Assembly: GCF_000264295.1 (NCBI RefSeq)
Contig: NZ_AJXT01000005.1
Coordinates: 1 to 64,000, forward strand
DNA: 64,000 nucleotides
Origin: Rhodanobacter spathiphylli B39
Lineage (GTDB): Bacteria > Pseudomonadota > Gammaproteobacteria > Xanthomonadales > Rhodanobacteraceae
Reading direction: 5' to 3'
Part shown: positions 16,267 to 25,216 of the stretch, piece after piece
How the letters are laid out: the number at the start of each line of letters is the position of its first letter
Position numbering within the stretch: position 1 is the first letter of the stretch
Translations under genes and position numbers: made by a program
Notes under the pieces: model-generated
The model's database searches: none
Told to the model about the DNA's origin: nothing
What the model saw: the letters and a program-made list of their open reading frames with translations, nothing else

Positions 16267-16701
16267 TCAGCGCGCGTAGCGTGCCGGCGCCTCGTTGAGG
16301 CTTGAACCGGCGTCGAGCCTCATGTGCTGGCGCAACCATGCGGCGAACTCGGCTTCAGGCAGGCTGCCTTCGGCGAGGGCGACCATGTGGACGTATTTTT
16401 CCTCGTCGCTGGCGACAAGGTCGGCACCGTTGAGTGTGAGGAAGACGCGATAGCAGACGTGCGCCGTGCGTTTGTTGCCATCGACGAAGGGGTGGTTGCG
16501 CGCCAGGCCGAAGGCGAGGCTGGCGGCCAGGTCGGCAAGATCAGGCGGCGGATCGCCGTAGGCGTGCGCTTGTTGCGGGCGGGCCAGCGCCGAGTCCAGC
16601 AGGTGATCGTCGCGCACGCCGATGCCGCCGCCATGTTCGGCCAACTGCCGCTCGTGGATAGCGATGGCGAGCGGTCGTTCGATCCAGATGATCATGTTCA
16701 T
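16267..16701 (-). CDS. Doc-type Fic-domain toxin of a type II TA pair
   Basis: A 144-residue death-on-curing-like protein. Doc toxins phosphorylate EF-Tu using an inverted Fic reaction. The core motif here is HPFVDGNKRTAH (Doc/Fic HPFxxGNK), preceded by a conserved N-terminal RDDHLLDSALARPQQ typical of Doc. It lies 4 bases downstream of the antitoxin gene on the same strand, the usual order. MNM at 16701 is used; Met 16695 is an alternative. Confidence 0.9.
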   Translation of the reverse strand: MNMIIWIERPLAIAIHERQLAEHGGGIGVRDDHLLDSALARPQQAHAYGDPPPDLADLAASLAFGLARNHPFVDGNKRTAHVCYRVFLTLNGADLVASDEEKYVHMVALAEGSLPEAEFAAWLRQHMRLDAGSSLNEAPARYAR

Positions 16702-16705
16702 CCGC

Positions 16706-16927
16706 CTATTGCGCCAGTTTGCGCAGGACGTTTCGGTCCTTGCGCATCACTTCCTCGGCCACTTCCATCTGCCTGGCCAGGTTCGGATCGTAGGTGGTTA
16801 GGCGGATGCCGTCGGGGGTTTCCAGGGCGAACAGCTCGTCGCCCTTTTCCAGGCGCAGACGGGCCAGCAGTTCACGCGGCAGGATGACGCCGGCGGAGTT
16901 GCCGATGGTGGTGATCTTGAGCTTCAT
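16706..16927 (-). CDS. AbrB/MazE-type antitoxin
   Basis: A 73-residue protein beginning MKLKITTIGNSAGVILPREL, the SpoVT-AbrB swapped-hairpin DNA-binding fold found in MazE-like antitoxins paired with Doc toxins. The C-terminal half (DPNLARQMEVAEEVMRKDRNVLRKLA) is helical and probably blocks the toxin. Start 16927 is preferred over 16939 because it begins the conserved fold directly. It is likely autoregulated through the palindrome at 16947-16962. Confidence 0.9.
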   Translation of the reverse strand: MKLKITTIGNSAGVILPRELLARLRLEKGDELFALETPDGIRLTTYDPNLARQMEVAEEVMRKDRNVLRKLAQ

Positions 16928-16946
16928 GGCGGGTTCCACTGATTGT

Positions 16947-16962
16947 TATAACGCATGTTATA
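16947..16962. promoter_or_regulatory. Palindromic operator of the TA operon
   Basis: TATAAC-GCAT-GTTATA is a perfect 6-bp inverted repeat, AT-rich in GC-rich surroundings, 20 bases upstream of the antitoxin start. AbrB/MazE antitoxins bind such sites. It may overlap the -10 element. Confidence 0.65.
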
Positions 16963-17053
16963 CCGCCTGCAGCGGCCTCATGCAATGCGGGGCCGAAGGC
17001 CGGTTATGCTCCGCTTTCCCTGGCCGCCAGGCCGTCAGCAGACAGGAGCCGGC

Positions 17054-17500
17054 ATGACAACGAAAGCCGCGGCAGATGACGCTTCCGCCAGGATCACCGC
17101 GCGGATCGAGGCGCTGGACGACTGGCGCGGCGAGATGCTCGCGCAGGTGCGCCAGCTGATCCGCGAGGCCGATCCGGAGATCACCGAAGAGTGGAAGTGG
17201 GCCAAGCCCACCTCGGGCGGAACGCCGGTGTGGTCGCACGCGGGCATCGTCTGTACCGGCGAGTCGTACAAGGACAAGGTGAAGCTCACCTTCGCCCGCG
17301 GCGCATCGGTCAGTGATCCGAAGAAGCTCTTCAATGCCAGCCTCGACGGCGGCACCCGGCGGGCCATCGACCTGCACGAGAACGCCAGGATTCCCGCCTC
17401 CGCCTTCAGGCAGCTGATACGCGCCGCGGTGGCGCTCAACGTGGCCACGCAGGCGGAGCATGCGGCAAAGCGGAAGCAGGGTTCGCGCCGAGGCGGGTGA
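17054..17500 (+). CDS. DUF1801-domain protein
   Basis: A 148-residue soluble protein of the DUF1801/YdhG-like fold. EEWKWAKPTSGGTPVWSHAGIVCTGE and KVKLTFARGASVSDPKKLFNASLDGGTRRAIDLHE are the family core. ATG 17054 follows an AGGAGCC box. The biochemical role of the family is unknown. It runs convergent with the GGDEF gene, only 33 bases separating the two stops. Confidence 0.85.
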   Translation: MTTKAAADDASARITARIEALDDWRGEMLAQVRQLIREADPEITEEWKWAKPTSGGTPVWSHAGIVCTGESYKDKVKLTFARGASVSDPKKLFNASLDGGTRRAIDLHENARIPASAFRQLIRAAVALNVATQAEHAAKRKQGSRRGG

Positions 17501-17533
17501 TGCCTGGCGGGCTCGCTCCGGCGAGGTTTGCGG

Positions 17534-20500
17534 TCAGGCCCCCGGCGAGGCGTCGCGCACGCAATTGCGGCCGGCGCGCTTGGCTTCGTATTGCGCCTCA
17601 TCGGCCTTGCGCAGCAGGATTTCCACGTCGGCTTCCGATTCCAGGCGCCGACAGGCCACGCCGACGCTGATGGTGATCTGGCGCGTGGTCCTGGCTGGGT
17701 CGTGCGCCGCATGCCGCGCCACCTCGGTGCGGATCTTCTCGGCCAGCTCGTGCGCCGCCGGCAATTCCGTGTCGGACAACAGACAGGCGAACTCCTCGCC
17801 GCCGTAGCGGGCCAGCACGGCGTTTGCCGGCAGGCATCGGCCGATGGTTTCGGCCACGCTGCGCAGCGCCTGGTCGCCGACCAGATGCCCGAAGCTGTCG
17901 TTGAAGTGCTTGAAGTGGTCCACGTCGATGAAGATCATCGACGCCACCGCGCCGCGCCGCTCGTCATGCATGGCCTGCAGGGATTCCATCAGCCAGCGAC
18001 GGTTGAATACGCCGGTCAGCGCATCGCGGCGGGACAGCTCCAGCAGTTGCCGGTTGGCGTCGTTCAAGGCCTTGGTGCGGGCATCGATGCGGCGCTCCAG
18101 GGCGTGCTGCCGTCGGCGCAGCGCCAGCGTGCGCCAGGCCCACAAGGCGCAGATCGCGATGAGGCCCGCGGCAGCGAACAGCAGCCGCGCCCACAGCTGC
18201 TGCCACCAGTACGGCTCGACGGTGAACGGCAACAGCAAGGGCTCGCTGAGGTTGCCGGCATGATCCCGGCCTTCGACATGCAGGACATAGTCGCCGGCCG
18301 GCAGCGCGCCAATCTCGCGGAAGTTGTCGGCCGTCCACGCGCCCGGCGCCTTGCTGAAGCCCTCGATCCAGGTGCGGAAGCGTGATTCGTCCTCGTGCTG
18401 CCAGGTCAGCAGGGCGAAATCCACGCGCAGCTCATGGTGGCCGGGTGGAATGGTGTAGCGCTCGCCGTTCATGGGCTGGTCGTCCAGCTTCACCTGGACC
18501 AGCCTGAGCGGCTTGGGGTCGTGGTCCGGCTTCTGCTCGTCCGGGTCGTGCACCATCAGTCCGCCCAGCGTGCCGGTCCAGAAGCGCCCATGCGTGTCGA
18601 TGAACTGCGCGTTGGGATTGCATTCGTTGTTGACCATGCCATCGCGGACGGTGAACACCTGCGAGCGGTACCGACCCGCCTCCGGGCTGAGCACCTGCAC
18701 GCCCGAATCGGTGCAGACGTAGATGCGGCCGCCAGTGTCGGCCAGCGCGCCATCGGTGGTCAGGTCCGGCGAAGGCGGCAGGTCGGCGGGCAGGGTGCGC
18801 GGCTTCAGTGGATCGCTGATGTCGACGCGGATCAAGCCGTGACGGGTGCTGCCCAGCCACAGGATCGGGCGTCCACGGGCATCGGGAATCAGCTGCACGC
18901 CGAGCAGGTCGGTGCCGGGCAGGCCGATGTCGCGGCCCAGCAGCGTCCACTTCTTTCCGTCGAATCGGGCCAGCCCCTGGTTGCTGGTGGCCCATAACCA
19001 GGCGTGGCCGTAGGCGGTGGTCTGCGCCAGCAACTTCACCACCGACCAGGTGCCGACGGCGCCGTCCGGACGGAAAGACGTCCAGACGCCGCCGCGCAGC
19101 CGGTACACGCCGGAGGCGTCGGTGGCGAACCATTGCTCGACCGTGCCGTCGATGCGGCGGCTGAGCATGTCGTTCAGGCGTTGCCCGGGCTGGCGTGGCC
19201 AGGGCGTGGCCACCGGTTCGAAGGTGGCGTCGTCGCGCACGCGCAACAGGCGCCCCGAGCCCGTTCCCAGCCAGACGGCGGCACGGCCTTGCGTGTCGTC
19301 GGTCCGCGCGATCATGTTCACGTCGGCATCGGCAAGTTGCCCGCCGGACTTGCTGAAGTAGCGCCAGTGGCCCCGCTCGTACAGGCCCAGGCCGTCGCCG
19401 TCCGACCCGGCCCACAGGCGTTCGTTGCCTTGCGGATCATGGTCCACCAGCACGGCCAGCACGCCGGTCTGCGCGGCGCCCAGCAGCGAAACCGTCTTCC
19501 AGTTGCCCTGGTCCACGGCGGCGCGCGCCACGCCGTCCTCGGTGGCGACCCACAACACGGCGGTGCCGTTGGGACTGCGCCAGGCGCTCACTCCGCGTAC
19601 GGCATTCGACGGCAGGCCGTGGCGACGGTCGAACACCTGCACCTTGTCCTGGTAGATCCGGATCAGGCCATTGCGCGAGGATGCCCACAGCGCGTGCGCG
19701 CCATGGGCGACCGGCGTATCGACCATGTCATAGAGCACGTCGGTCGGCAGCTCGCCGGACTCCACGCTCCAGTGGCGCACGCCATGTTCGTCCAGTCGCC
19801 ACAGGCCCGAGTTGTAGACGGAGACCCACAACGCGTCCCGCCCCTCGTGGCGGGTGGCCAGCAGGTAGGCCAGGCCGTTGCCCGCATCGAAGCCGGCCGT
19901 GCTGAAGTGTTGCCAGGGGCCGTCGTCCTCGCGATACCACAGGCCGCTGCTGACCGAACCGGCCCACAGCCGTGGGTGTCCGAAAAGGTCGCGGGTCTGC
20001 GCCAGCACCAGGAAGCCGGCGTCGGGCAGCTGGGCATTGCCCGGGTCGGCCCGCCAGCGGCCGTGATCGCGATAGAACAGGCCGTCACTCGGGCTCACCG
20101 CCCATAGCCGCCTGCCGCCCCGGTGATCCGTTTCGACCAGTCGCCGCACGTGGCTGGTGGCCAAGCCGTCGGCGGCACCCTCGACGTGCCAGTGCCTGCC
20201 GTCGTAACGGGCCAGGCCGAATGCGCTGCCACAGGCCCACAGCGTGCCTTCATCGTCGACGAACAACTGACTGACGTAGCCGTGCAGGGCGGGGTCGTCC
20301 AGTGGATGCCAGCGCTTGCCGTCATGCCAGGCCAGGCCGTGCGGGGTGCCCACCCAGACCATGCCTTGCCGATCGGTCGCGAGGGTGACCGCGACGGGGT
20401 CGGGCAGGCCGTCGCGCGTGGTGAAGGTCGTGAACGACGGTGCGCCGAGATCGAACAGGTCGAGCGGCTGGGTAGGCGGGGTCGTCGCGGCGTTCGGCGC

Positions 20501-20566
20501 TACCGGCGCCACCGCCACCACCGCCGCCATGGCCAGGCGTACAAGCCACCCCGATCGGATCACCAT
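17534..20566 (-). CDS. Periplasmic-propeller sensor diguanylate cyclase
   Basis: A 1010-residue inner-membrane protein. A signal sequence is followed by about 14 Reg_prop/beta-propeller repeats (recurring LWAGS/LWVAT and GLARYDG patterns, to about residue 650), a Y_Y_Y-like domain ending near 785, one TM helix (about 797-820), and a cytoplasmic GGDEF domain with active-site YGGEEF near residue 920. It should make cyclic di-GMP in response to a periplasmic ligand. An RxxD inhibitory site is not apparent in front of GGEEF. Start 20566 (MVIRSGWLV) begins the signal sequence. No phosphodiesterase domain. Confidence 0.9.
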   Translation of the reverse strand: MVIRSGWLVRLAMAAVVAVAPVAPNAATTPPTQPLDLFDLGAPSFTTFTTRDGLPDPVAVTLATDRQGMVWVGTPHGLAWHDGKRWHPLDDPALHGYVSQLFVDDEGTLWACGSAFGLARYDGRHWHVEGAADGLATSHVRRLVETDHRGGRRLWAVSPSDGLFYRDHGRWRADPGNAQLPDAGFLVLAQTRDLFGHPRLWAGSVSSGLWYREDDGPWQHFSTAGFDAGNGLAYLLATRHEGRDALWVSVYNSGLWRLDEHGVRHWSVESGELPTDVLYDMVDTPVAHGAHALWASSRNGLIRIYQDKVQVFDRRHGLPSNAVRGVSAWRSPNGTAVLWVATEDGVARAAVDQGNWKTVSLLGAAQTGVLAVLVDHDPQGNERLWAGSDGDGLGLYERGHWRYFSKSGGQLADADVNMIARTDDTQGRAAVWLGTGSGRLLRVRDDATFEPVATPWPRQPGQRLNDMLSRRIDGTVEQWFATDASGVYRLRGGVWTSFRPDGAVGTWSVVKLLAQTTAYGHAWLWATSNQGLARFDGKKWTLLGRDIGLPGTDLLGVQLIPDARGRPILWLGSTRHGLIRVDISDPLKPRTLPADLPPSPDLTTDGALADTGGRIYVCTDSGVQVLSPEAGRYRSQVFTVRDGMVNNECNPNAQFIDTHGRFWTGTLGGLMVHDPDEQKPDHDPKPLRLVQVKLDDQPMNGERYTIPPGHHELRVDFALLTWQHEDESRFRTWIEGFSKAPGAWTADNFREIGALPAGDYVLHVEGRDHAGNLSEPLLLPFTVEPYWWQQLWARLLFAAAGLIAICALWAWRTLALRRRQHALERRIDARTKALNDANRQLLELSRRDALTGVFNRRWLMESLQAMHDERRGAVASMIFIDVDHFKHFNDSFGHLVGDQALRSVAETIGRCLPANAVLARYGGEEFACLLSDTELPAAHELAEKIRTEVARHAAHDPARTTRQITISVGVACRRLESEADVEILLRKADEAQYEAKRAGRNCVRDASPGA

Positions 20567-20596
20567 CAATTTCTTTCCAGACCTGCCCGACAAGAA

Positions 20597-20614
20597 AGCC
20601 GCCCCGCGGCGGCT
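20597..20614 (-). other. Leader hairpin upstream of the GGDEF gene
   Basis: AGCCGCC-CCGC-GGCGGCT lies about 30 bases before the start codon, in the probable 5' leader of the diguanylate cyclase gene. Role unknown; possibly a post-transcriptional control element. Confidence 0.35.
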
Positions 20615-20730
20615 CTCTCGCACAATAACATTGATGGTTTGCCGGGCAGCGCCGATGCGCTGCGCGCAGGTTGTCCGCTGCGACCACAGGAACAGGCCGG
20701 GGCGCGTGCACGCCGATGTGCCTCCGGAAA

Positions 20731-20756
20731 GCGGGCTGCACCTGGGTGCAGCCCGC
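20731..20756 (-). terminator. Terminator-like hairpin after the M13 peptidase gene
   Basis: A perfect 12-bp inverted repeat GCGGGCTGCACC / GGTGCAGCCCGC with a 2-nt centre lies about 25 bases past the peptidase stop codon. On the minus strand it is followed only by TTTCC, so the U-tract is short. Confidence 0.65.
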
Positions 20757-20780
20757 GGGAGGTCGGTCCGGAAGCGCCGC

Positions 20781-22832
20781 TTACCAGATCCTGACCCGAT
20801 CCTTCGGCGCCAGGTACAGCTTCTCGCCCGGCTTCACCTCGAAGGCGGGATACCACGGGTCGAGGTTGCGCACGGTTTCGGCACGGAAGTCGCCGGGCGC
20901 GTGCACGTCGGTGGCCAGACGCTGGCGCTGGGCCGCGTCGCGGATCTTGCCGCGCCAGGCCTGGCCGAAGGCGAGGAAGAAGCGCTGGTCGCCGGTAAGT
21001 CCGTCGATCACCGGCGCAGGCTTGCCCCCCAGGGACTTCTGGTAGGCGAGGTAGGCGATGGTGAGGCCGGAAACGTCGGCGATGTTTTCCCCCAGGGTCT
21101 GCTCGCCATCGACGTGCAGGCCGGGCAGCGGCTCGTACTGGTTGAACTGCTCGACCAGCTGCTGGCCGGCCGCCTTGAAGTGGGCCAGGTCTTCCGGCGT
21201 CCACCAGTTGGCCAGCTTGCCCTGGTCGTCGAATTCGGCGCCGAGGTTGTCGAAGCTGTGGCTGATCTCATGGCCGATGATCGAGCCGATGGCGCCGTAG
21301 TTTGCGGCCGCATCGGCCTTCGGGTCGAAGAACGGCGGCTGCAGGATCGCGGCGGGGAAGTTCAGTGCGTTCTGCAGCGGCAGGTTCACCGCGTTGACCG
21401 TCTGCGGGGTCATCCACCACTCGGCCTTGTCGACGCTCTGGCCGAGCTTGGCGCGCTGGTGCTCGTACTCGAACTTCTCCGCGCGAAGCTGGTTGCCCAG
21501 TGCGTCATCGGCACGGATGTCCAGCTTGCCGTAATCGCGCCAGGTTTCCGGATAGCCCACGCCCACGCGCAAGGTGGCGAGTTTCGCCTGGGCTTTCGCC
21601 CGCGTGGCGGGTGTCATCCAGCTCAGCGTGTCGATGCGGTCGTGGAACGCGGCGATCAGGTTCTTCACCAGCTGTTCGATTTCCGCCTTCGACGAGGCCG
21701 GGAAGTAGTGCTTCACATACAACTGGCCCACGGCATCGCCCAGCGCGTTGCTGGTGGCGCCCACGGCACGCTTCCAGCGCGGTTGCTGCACCGGCGTGCC
21801 CTGCAGGGTGCGCACGTAGAAATCGAAGTTGAGGTCGGCGTACGCCTTGGGCAGCAGGCCGGCTGCGTGGTTGATGGTGTGGAAGCTGAGCAGGTCCTTC
21901 CACGCCTGCAGCGGCTCGCTGGCGGTGAGCGCGGACAGGCCGGTGATCGCGCCGGGCTGCCACGCGTCGATCTGCGACTGGTCGTCGAGGCCGGCCGCCT
22001 TGAAGTAGGCAGGCCAGTCCAGTCCGGGCGCCTTGCTGGCGAAGTCGGCCGTGCGCCACAGGTTGTTGGCCTTGTGCACGTTCTCGCTGTCGAGCAGGCT
22101 GGCCTGCGCCTTGGCGATCTTCGTTTCCAGCGCGACGATGGCCTTTGCCCTGGCCTGCGCATCGGCGAAGCCGGCCTGCTGCAGCAAGGCGCCGACATAG
22201 CTCAGGTACTTGCCGCGGGCCGCGACCATGTGCGGATCATCGGACAGGTAATAGTCGCGGCTGGGCAGTGCGATGCCGCCCTGCAGCAGGTAGGCGACGT
22301 GGTGCGACGGGTCCTCCAGCCCCTGCGTGACGAACAGGCCGAACAGGTTCTGCGTGTGGTAGTTGGTGGCGTTGAGCGGATCGACATCGGCGCGCAGGCG
22401 GCTGCCCAGCACGCGGGCCAGGTCCGCGCGCGAGGCGATCGCGTCGATCTGCGCCAGCTCGGGCCTGATCGCGGACAGGCCATGCTTCTCGATCGTCGCG
22501 GTGTCCATCCAGGCGGCATAGTAATCGGCGATCCTGCGTGCATTGCTGCCGGCGGCGGGGTGGCTGGCGCCGGCGTTGCGGATCAGTTCGGCGGTGTCCT
22601 TTTCGGACTGCTCGAACACCTTGAGGAAGCTGCCGGTGCTGGAGCGGTCGGCGGGAATCTTCGCGGTCTTCAGCCAGTCGCCGTTGGCGTAGCGGAAGAA
22701 GTCGTCACCCGGCTTCACGCCGTGGTCGATGCCCTTCAGGTCGATCCCGATCGGGCTGGTGGCCGGCGTGGCCGCCCACGCCGGCGCGCCGCACAGGATC
22801 GCGGCACCGAGTATCCATCGCATGTGTTGCAT
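20781..22832 (-). CDS. M13-family zinc metallopeptidase (PepO/neprilysin-like)
   Basis: A 683-residue secreted endopeptidase. The N terminus MQHMRWILGAAILCGAPAWA is a signal peptide. IGHEISHSFDNLGAEFD carries the HExxH zinc site, ENIADVSGL the third zinc ligand (Glu) and Asp of ExxxD, and the C terminus ends in RVRIW, all M13 signatures. NAFYxP-like substrate region VNAVNLPLQNALNFPAAIL is present. ATG 22832 lies 7 bases after GGAGG; the GTG at 22838 is too close to it. It probably degrades peptides in the periplasm. Confidence 0.93.
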   Translation of the reverse strand: MQHMRWILGAAILCGAPAWAATPATSPIGIDLKGIDHGVKPGDDFFRYANGDWLKTAKIPADRSSTGSFLKVFEQSEKDTAELIRNAGASHPAAGSNARRIADYYAAWMDTATIEKHGLSAIRPELAQIDAIASRADLARVLGSRLRADVDPLNATNYHTQNLFGLFVTQGLEDPSHHVAYLLQGGIALPSRDYYLSDDPHMVAARGKYLSYVGALLQQAGFADAQARAKAIVALETKIAKAQASLLDSENVHKANNLWRTADFASKAPGLDWPAYFKAAGLDDQSQIDAWQPGAITGLSALTASEPLQAWKDLLSFHTINHAAGLLPKAYADLNFDFYVRTLQGTPVQQPRWKRAVGATSNALGDAVGQLYVKHYFPASSKAEIEQLVKNLIAAFHDRIDTLSWMTPATRAKAQAKLATLRVGVGYPETWRDYGKLDIRADDALGNQLRAEKFEYEHQRAKLGQSVDKAEWWMTPQTVNAVNLPLQNALNFPAAILQPPFFDPKADAAANYGAIGSIIGHEISHSFDNLGAEFDDQGKLANWWTPEDLAHFKAAGQQLVEQFNQYEPLPGLHVDGEQTLGENIADVSGLTIAYLAYQKSLGGKPAPVIDGLTGDQRFFLAFGQAWRGKIRDAAQRQRLATDVHAPGDFRAETVRNLDPWYPAFEVKPGEKLYLAPKDRVRIW

Positions 22833-22907
22833 GATCACGCCTCCACCGGGGAAAGTCCCACGATAGTGCGCCGGTGCCGCGTTGTGTGCATGACCTGTGG
22901 GCTATGG

Positions 22908-22935
22908 CCGGCCGGCGCTGCGCCACGCCGGCCGG
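22908..22935 (-). terminator. Hairpin after the DUF4019 gene
   Basis: A perfect 10-bp inverted repeat CCGGCCGGCG / CGCCGGCCGG with an 8-nt loop, between the M13 peptidase promoter and the DUF4019 stop at 22949. No strong U-tract. Confidence 0.5.
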
Positions 22936-22948
22936 TTGGCGGATGGCG

Positions 22949-23440
22949 TCAGCGCAGGGTGTAGCCGGCCACGCGCCAGACCTTGTCGCTGTCCAGGTGG
23001 AACGAGATCAGTTCGCGCACCGGCCGCTGCGCCTTGGCGAAGTGCGTGGCATAGCTGACGTTGACGTACATGCCGGCCGGCACCTTGCCGCCCTTCGAGG
23101 CGGTGCGGGTGATCGCCTGCAGCCTGCGTTCGCCTGCTGCGCCAAGCTTGCTGCGATCGGAACTCACGCCGCTCACGAAATCGCTCTTGCTGGTGGACTG
23201 CTTCGCCACGCTGGAGGACTGGTCCCAGATCTGGCCCAGCTGGTTCTGGTCGACCATCTGCGCGATGCGCAGCGCGGCCCGTGCCATCTGCACGTTCTGC
23301 TTTTCCAGCAAGGCCTTCTGCTGTGGCGTCAGCGTGCTGGTCGCCTGGGCCTTGGCCGGGGTTGCCGGCGCCGGCGATTGCGCGAACGCGCCGGCCGAGG
23401 CGCCGAGCAGCAGGGCGGTCAGCAAGGTCTTCTTGAACAT
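22949..23440 (-). CDS. DUF4019 periplasmic protein
   Basis: A 163-residue precursor with signal peptide MFKKTLLTALLLGASAGAFA, then an Ala/Pro/Gln-rich linker and a DUF4019 domain (IWDQSSSVAKQSTSKSDFV, then RRLQAITRT and YVNVSYATHF). These domains resemble the NTF2-like fold; their function is unknown. Start 23440 begins the signal peptide. Confidence 0.85.
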   Translation of the reverse strand: MFKKTLLTALLLGASAGAFAQSPAPATPAKAQATSTLTPQQKALLEKQNVQMARAALRIAQMVDQNQLGQIWDQSSSVAKQSTSKSDFVSGVSSDRSKLGAAGERRLQAITRTASKGGKVPAGMYVNVSYATHFAKAQRPVRELISFHLDSDKVWRVAGYTLR

Positions 23441-23552
23441 GCGATGGGTCTCCATGAGGTGGCAGGTCGGTCGGTGCCGCACAGCTTGCACTGTCCGGGC
23501 GCGCGCGTCGACGTCCCGGTGGCCGGAAGGCGGCACGGGCGGACTGCCCTCC

Positions 23553-25166
23553 TCAATGCGCTTCCACGACAGCACCCTGGGCGGCATGCGGCGGGGTGCG
23601 GCAGAACGGCACCAGCAGCAGCGCGGCGGCGAACATCCACGCCATCAGCCGGAACACGTCGTCGAAGGCGAGCGTCAACGCCGTGCGCGACACCAGCCGG
23701 CCCAGCTCGCCCTGCGCCATCAGCAGGGCGTGGGCGGAATCGGTGGTGAGCTGGCCGATCCGCCCGGCCAGTTGCGTGACCACGTCGCCGGCATGGCGGC
23801 CGCTTTCGCCCAGGTTCTCGCCGAAGCGCGCGACGTGGATGCGGCTCTGATCCTGCAGCCAGGTGTTGACCACCGCGATGCCGATCGCGCCGCCGAGGTT
23901 GCGCATCAGGTTGAACAGGCCCGAGGCGTAGCGCAGCTCGGCCGCGGCAAAACCATTCAAGGCCATGTTCACGCTGGGCACGATGCACAGCATGATCGCG
24001 AAGCCGCGCAGCACCTGCGGCCAGAACAGCGCGGCGAAGCCCCATTCGGGCGTCATCGCGGAAAACATCCACAGGCTGGCGGCGAACAGCAGCAGGCCGG
24101 CGCTGATCGTCCAGCGCGCGTCGATGCGCTGCGACAGTCGCGCCGCCACCACCGTGCTGAGGATCTGCGCCAGGCCGGTGACGAATACCGTGGTGCCGAT
24201 CTGCAGGCTGTTGTAGCCGCGCACGCGGCCCAGGAACACCGGCACCAGGTAGGTCGCCGCGTACAGCCCGAAACCGATCACCAGGCTGAGCACGCAGGCC
24301 AGCACGAAGGTGGACTGGCGGAACGGCGACAGCCGCACGATCGGCCCGGACGAGCGCAGCGAGCGTTCCAGGAACAGCGCGAACCCCACCAGCGACAGCC
24401 ATGCCGCCGTGGCGATCGCGGGGTCGCCCAGCCACTCGTGGCGCGGACCTTCCTCCAGCACGTATTCGAGTCCGCCGAGGAACACCGCCATCGCAATCAG
24501 GTGCACGTAGTCGATCTGCTTCAGCATCGCGAGGTTCGGCCGGTCCACCCTCACCAGCAGCATCGACAGCACGGCGACGGCCACGCCCGGCACGATGTTG
24601 ACGTAGAAGATCGAGCGCCAGCCGACCACCTCGGTGAGCCAGCCGCCCACGGTCGGCCCCAGCGTCGGCGCCAGCACCGAGACCATGCCGAGGATCGCCG
24701 GGATCAGCGCGCGCTGCCTGCCGCTGAACAGCGCGAAGCCGGTGGCGAACACGGTCGGCACCATCGCGCCGCCGACGAAGCCCTGGATCACCCGGAACAC
24801 GGTCATCGACTGGATGTCCCAGGCCATTCCGCACAGCGCGCTGGCGAGCGTGAACAGCGCGGCCGACAGCGCGAACAGCCAGCGCGTCGACAGCGCCTGC
24901 GCCAGGAAGGCGGAGAACGGGATCATCACCAGTTCGGCCATCAGGTAGCCGGTCTGCACCCAGCTGATCTCGTCCGGTCCGGCGGAGAGTCCGGCCTGGA
25001 TCTCGTTGAGCGAGGCGGCGACGATCTGGATGTCGATCAGCGCCATGAACATGCCGAACGCCATCACGCCGAAGATCAGGAATTTGCGTGGCAGCGGCAG
25101 GTCGGCGGGGGAGATGGCGGCCGGGGATGGCGGGGCGGTAAGGGCATTCACGGGCGGCTCTTGCAT
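23553..25166 (-). CDS. DHA2-family (EmrB/QacA-type) multidrug MFS transporter
   Basis: A 537-residue inner-membrane drug:H+ antiporter with about 14 hydrophobic segments. FGMFMALIDIQIVAASLNEIQ is the TM1 motif D1 and LAPTLGPTVGGWLTEVVGWRSIF the antiporter motif C. It should pair with the HlyD-type protein encoded divergently at 25810 to form a tripartite pump with an outer-membrane channel not encoded here. The start codon at 25166 lies 9 bases from the operator complex, so the repressor probably controls it directly. Confidence 0.9.
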   Translation of the reverse strand: MQEPPVNALTAPPSPAAISPADLPLPRKFLIFGVMAFGMFMALIDIQIVAASLNEIQAGLSAGPDEISWVQTGYLMAELVMIPFSAFLAQALSTRWLFALSAALFTLASALCGMAWDIQSMTVFRVIQGFVGGAMVPTVFATGFALFSGRQRALIPAILGMVSVLAPTLGPTVGGWLTEVVGWRSIFYVNIVPGVAVAVLSMLLVRVDRPNLAMLKQIDYVHLIAMAVFLGGLEYVLEEGPRHEWLGDPAIATAAWLSLVGFALFLERSLRSSGPIVRLSPFRQSTFVLACVLSLVIGFGLYAATYLVPVFLGRVRGYNSLQIGTTVFVTGLAQILSTVVAARLSQRIDARWTISAGLLLFAASLWMFSAMTPEWGFAALFWPQVLRGFAIMLCIVPSVNMALNGFAAAELRYASGLFNLMRNLGGAIGIAVVNTWLQDQSRIHVARFGENLGESGRHAGDVVTQLAGRIGQLTTDSAHALLMAQGELGRLVSRTALTLAFDDVFRLMAWMFAAALLLVPFCRTPPHAAQGAVVEAH

Positions 25167-25174
25167 TGTCGTGG

Positions 25175-25198
25175 AATCATAGTATGATTCTCATCATA
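25175..25198. promoter_or_regulatory. Overlapping palindromes, TetR operator
   Basis: AATCATA-G-TATGATT (25175-25189) is a perfect inverted repeat, and TATGAT-TCTC-ATCATA (25183-25198) is another sharing its middle half-site. They sit in the 50-bp gap between the efflux gene and the tetR gene, AT-rich in GC-rich DNA. This is the expected autoregulatory operator for both promoters. Confidence 0.75.
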
Positions 25199-25216
25199 TT
25201 AAAAAGCGAGGCCGTC

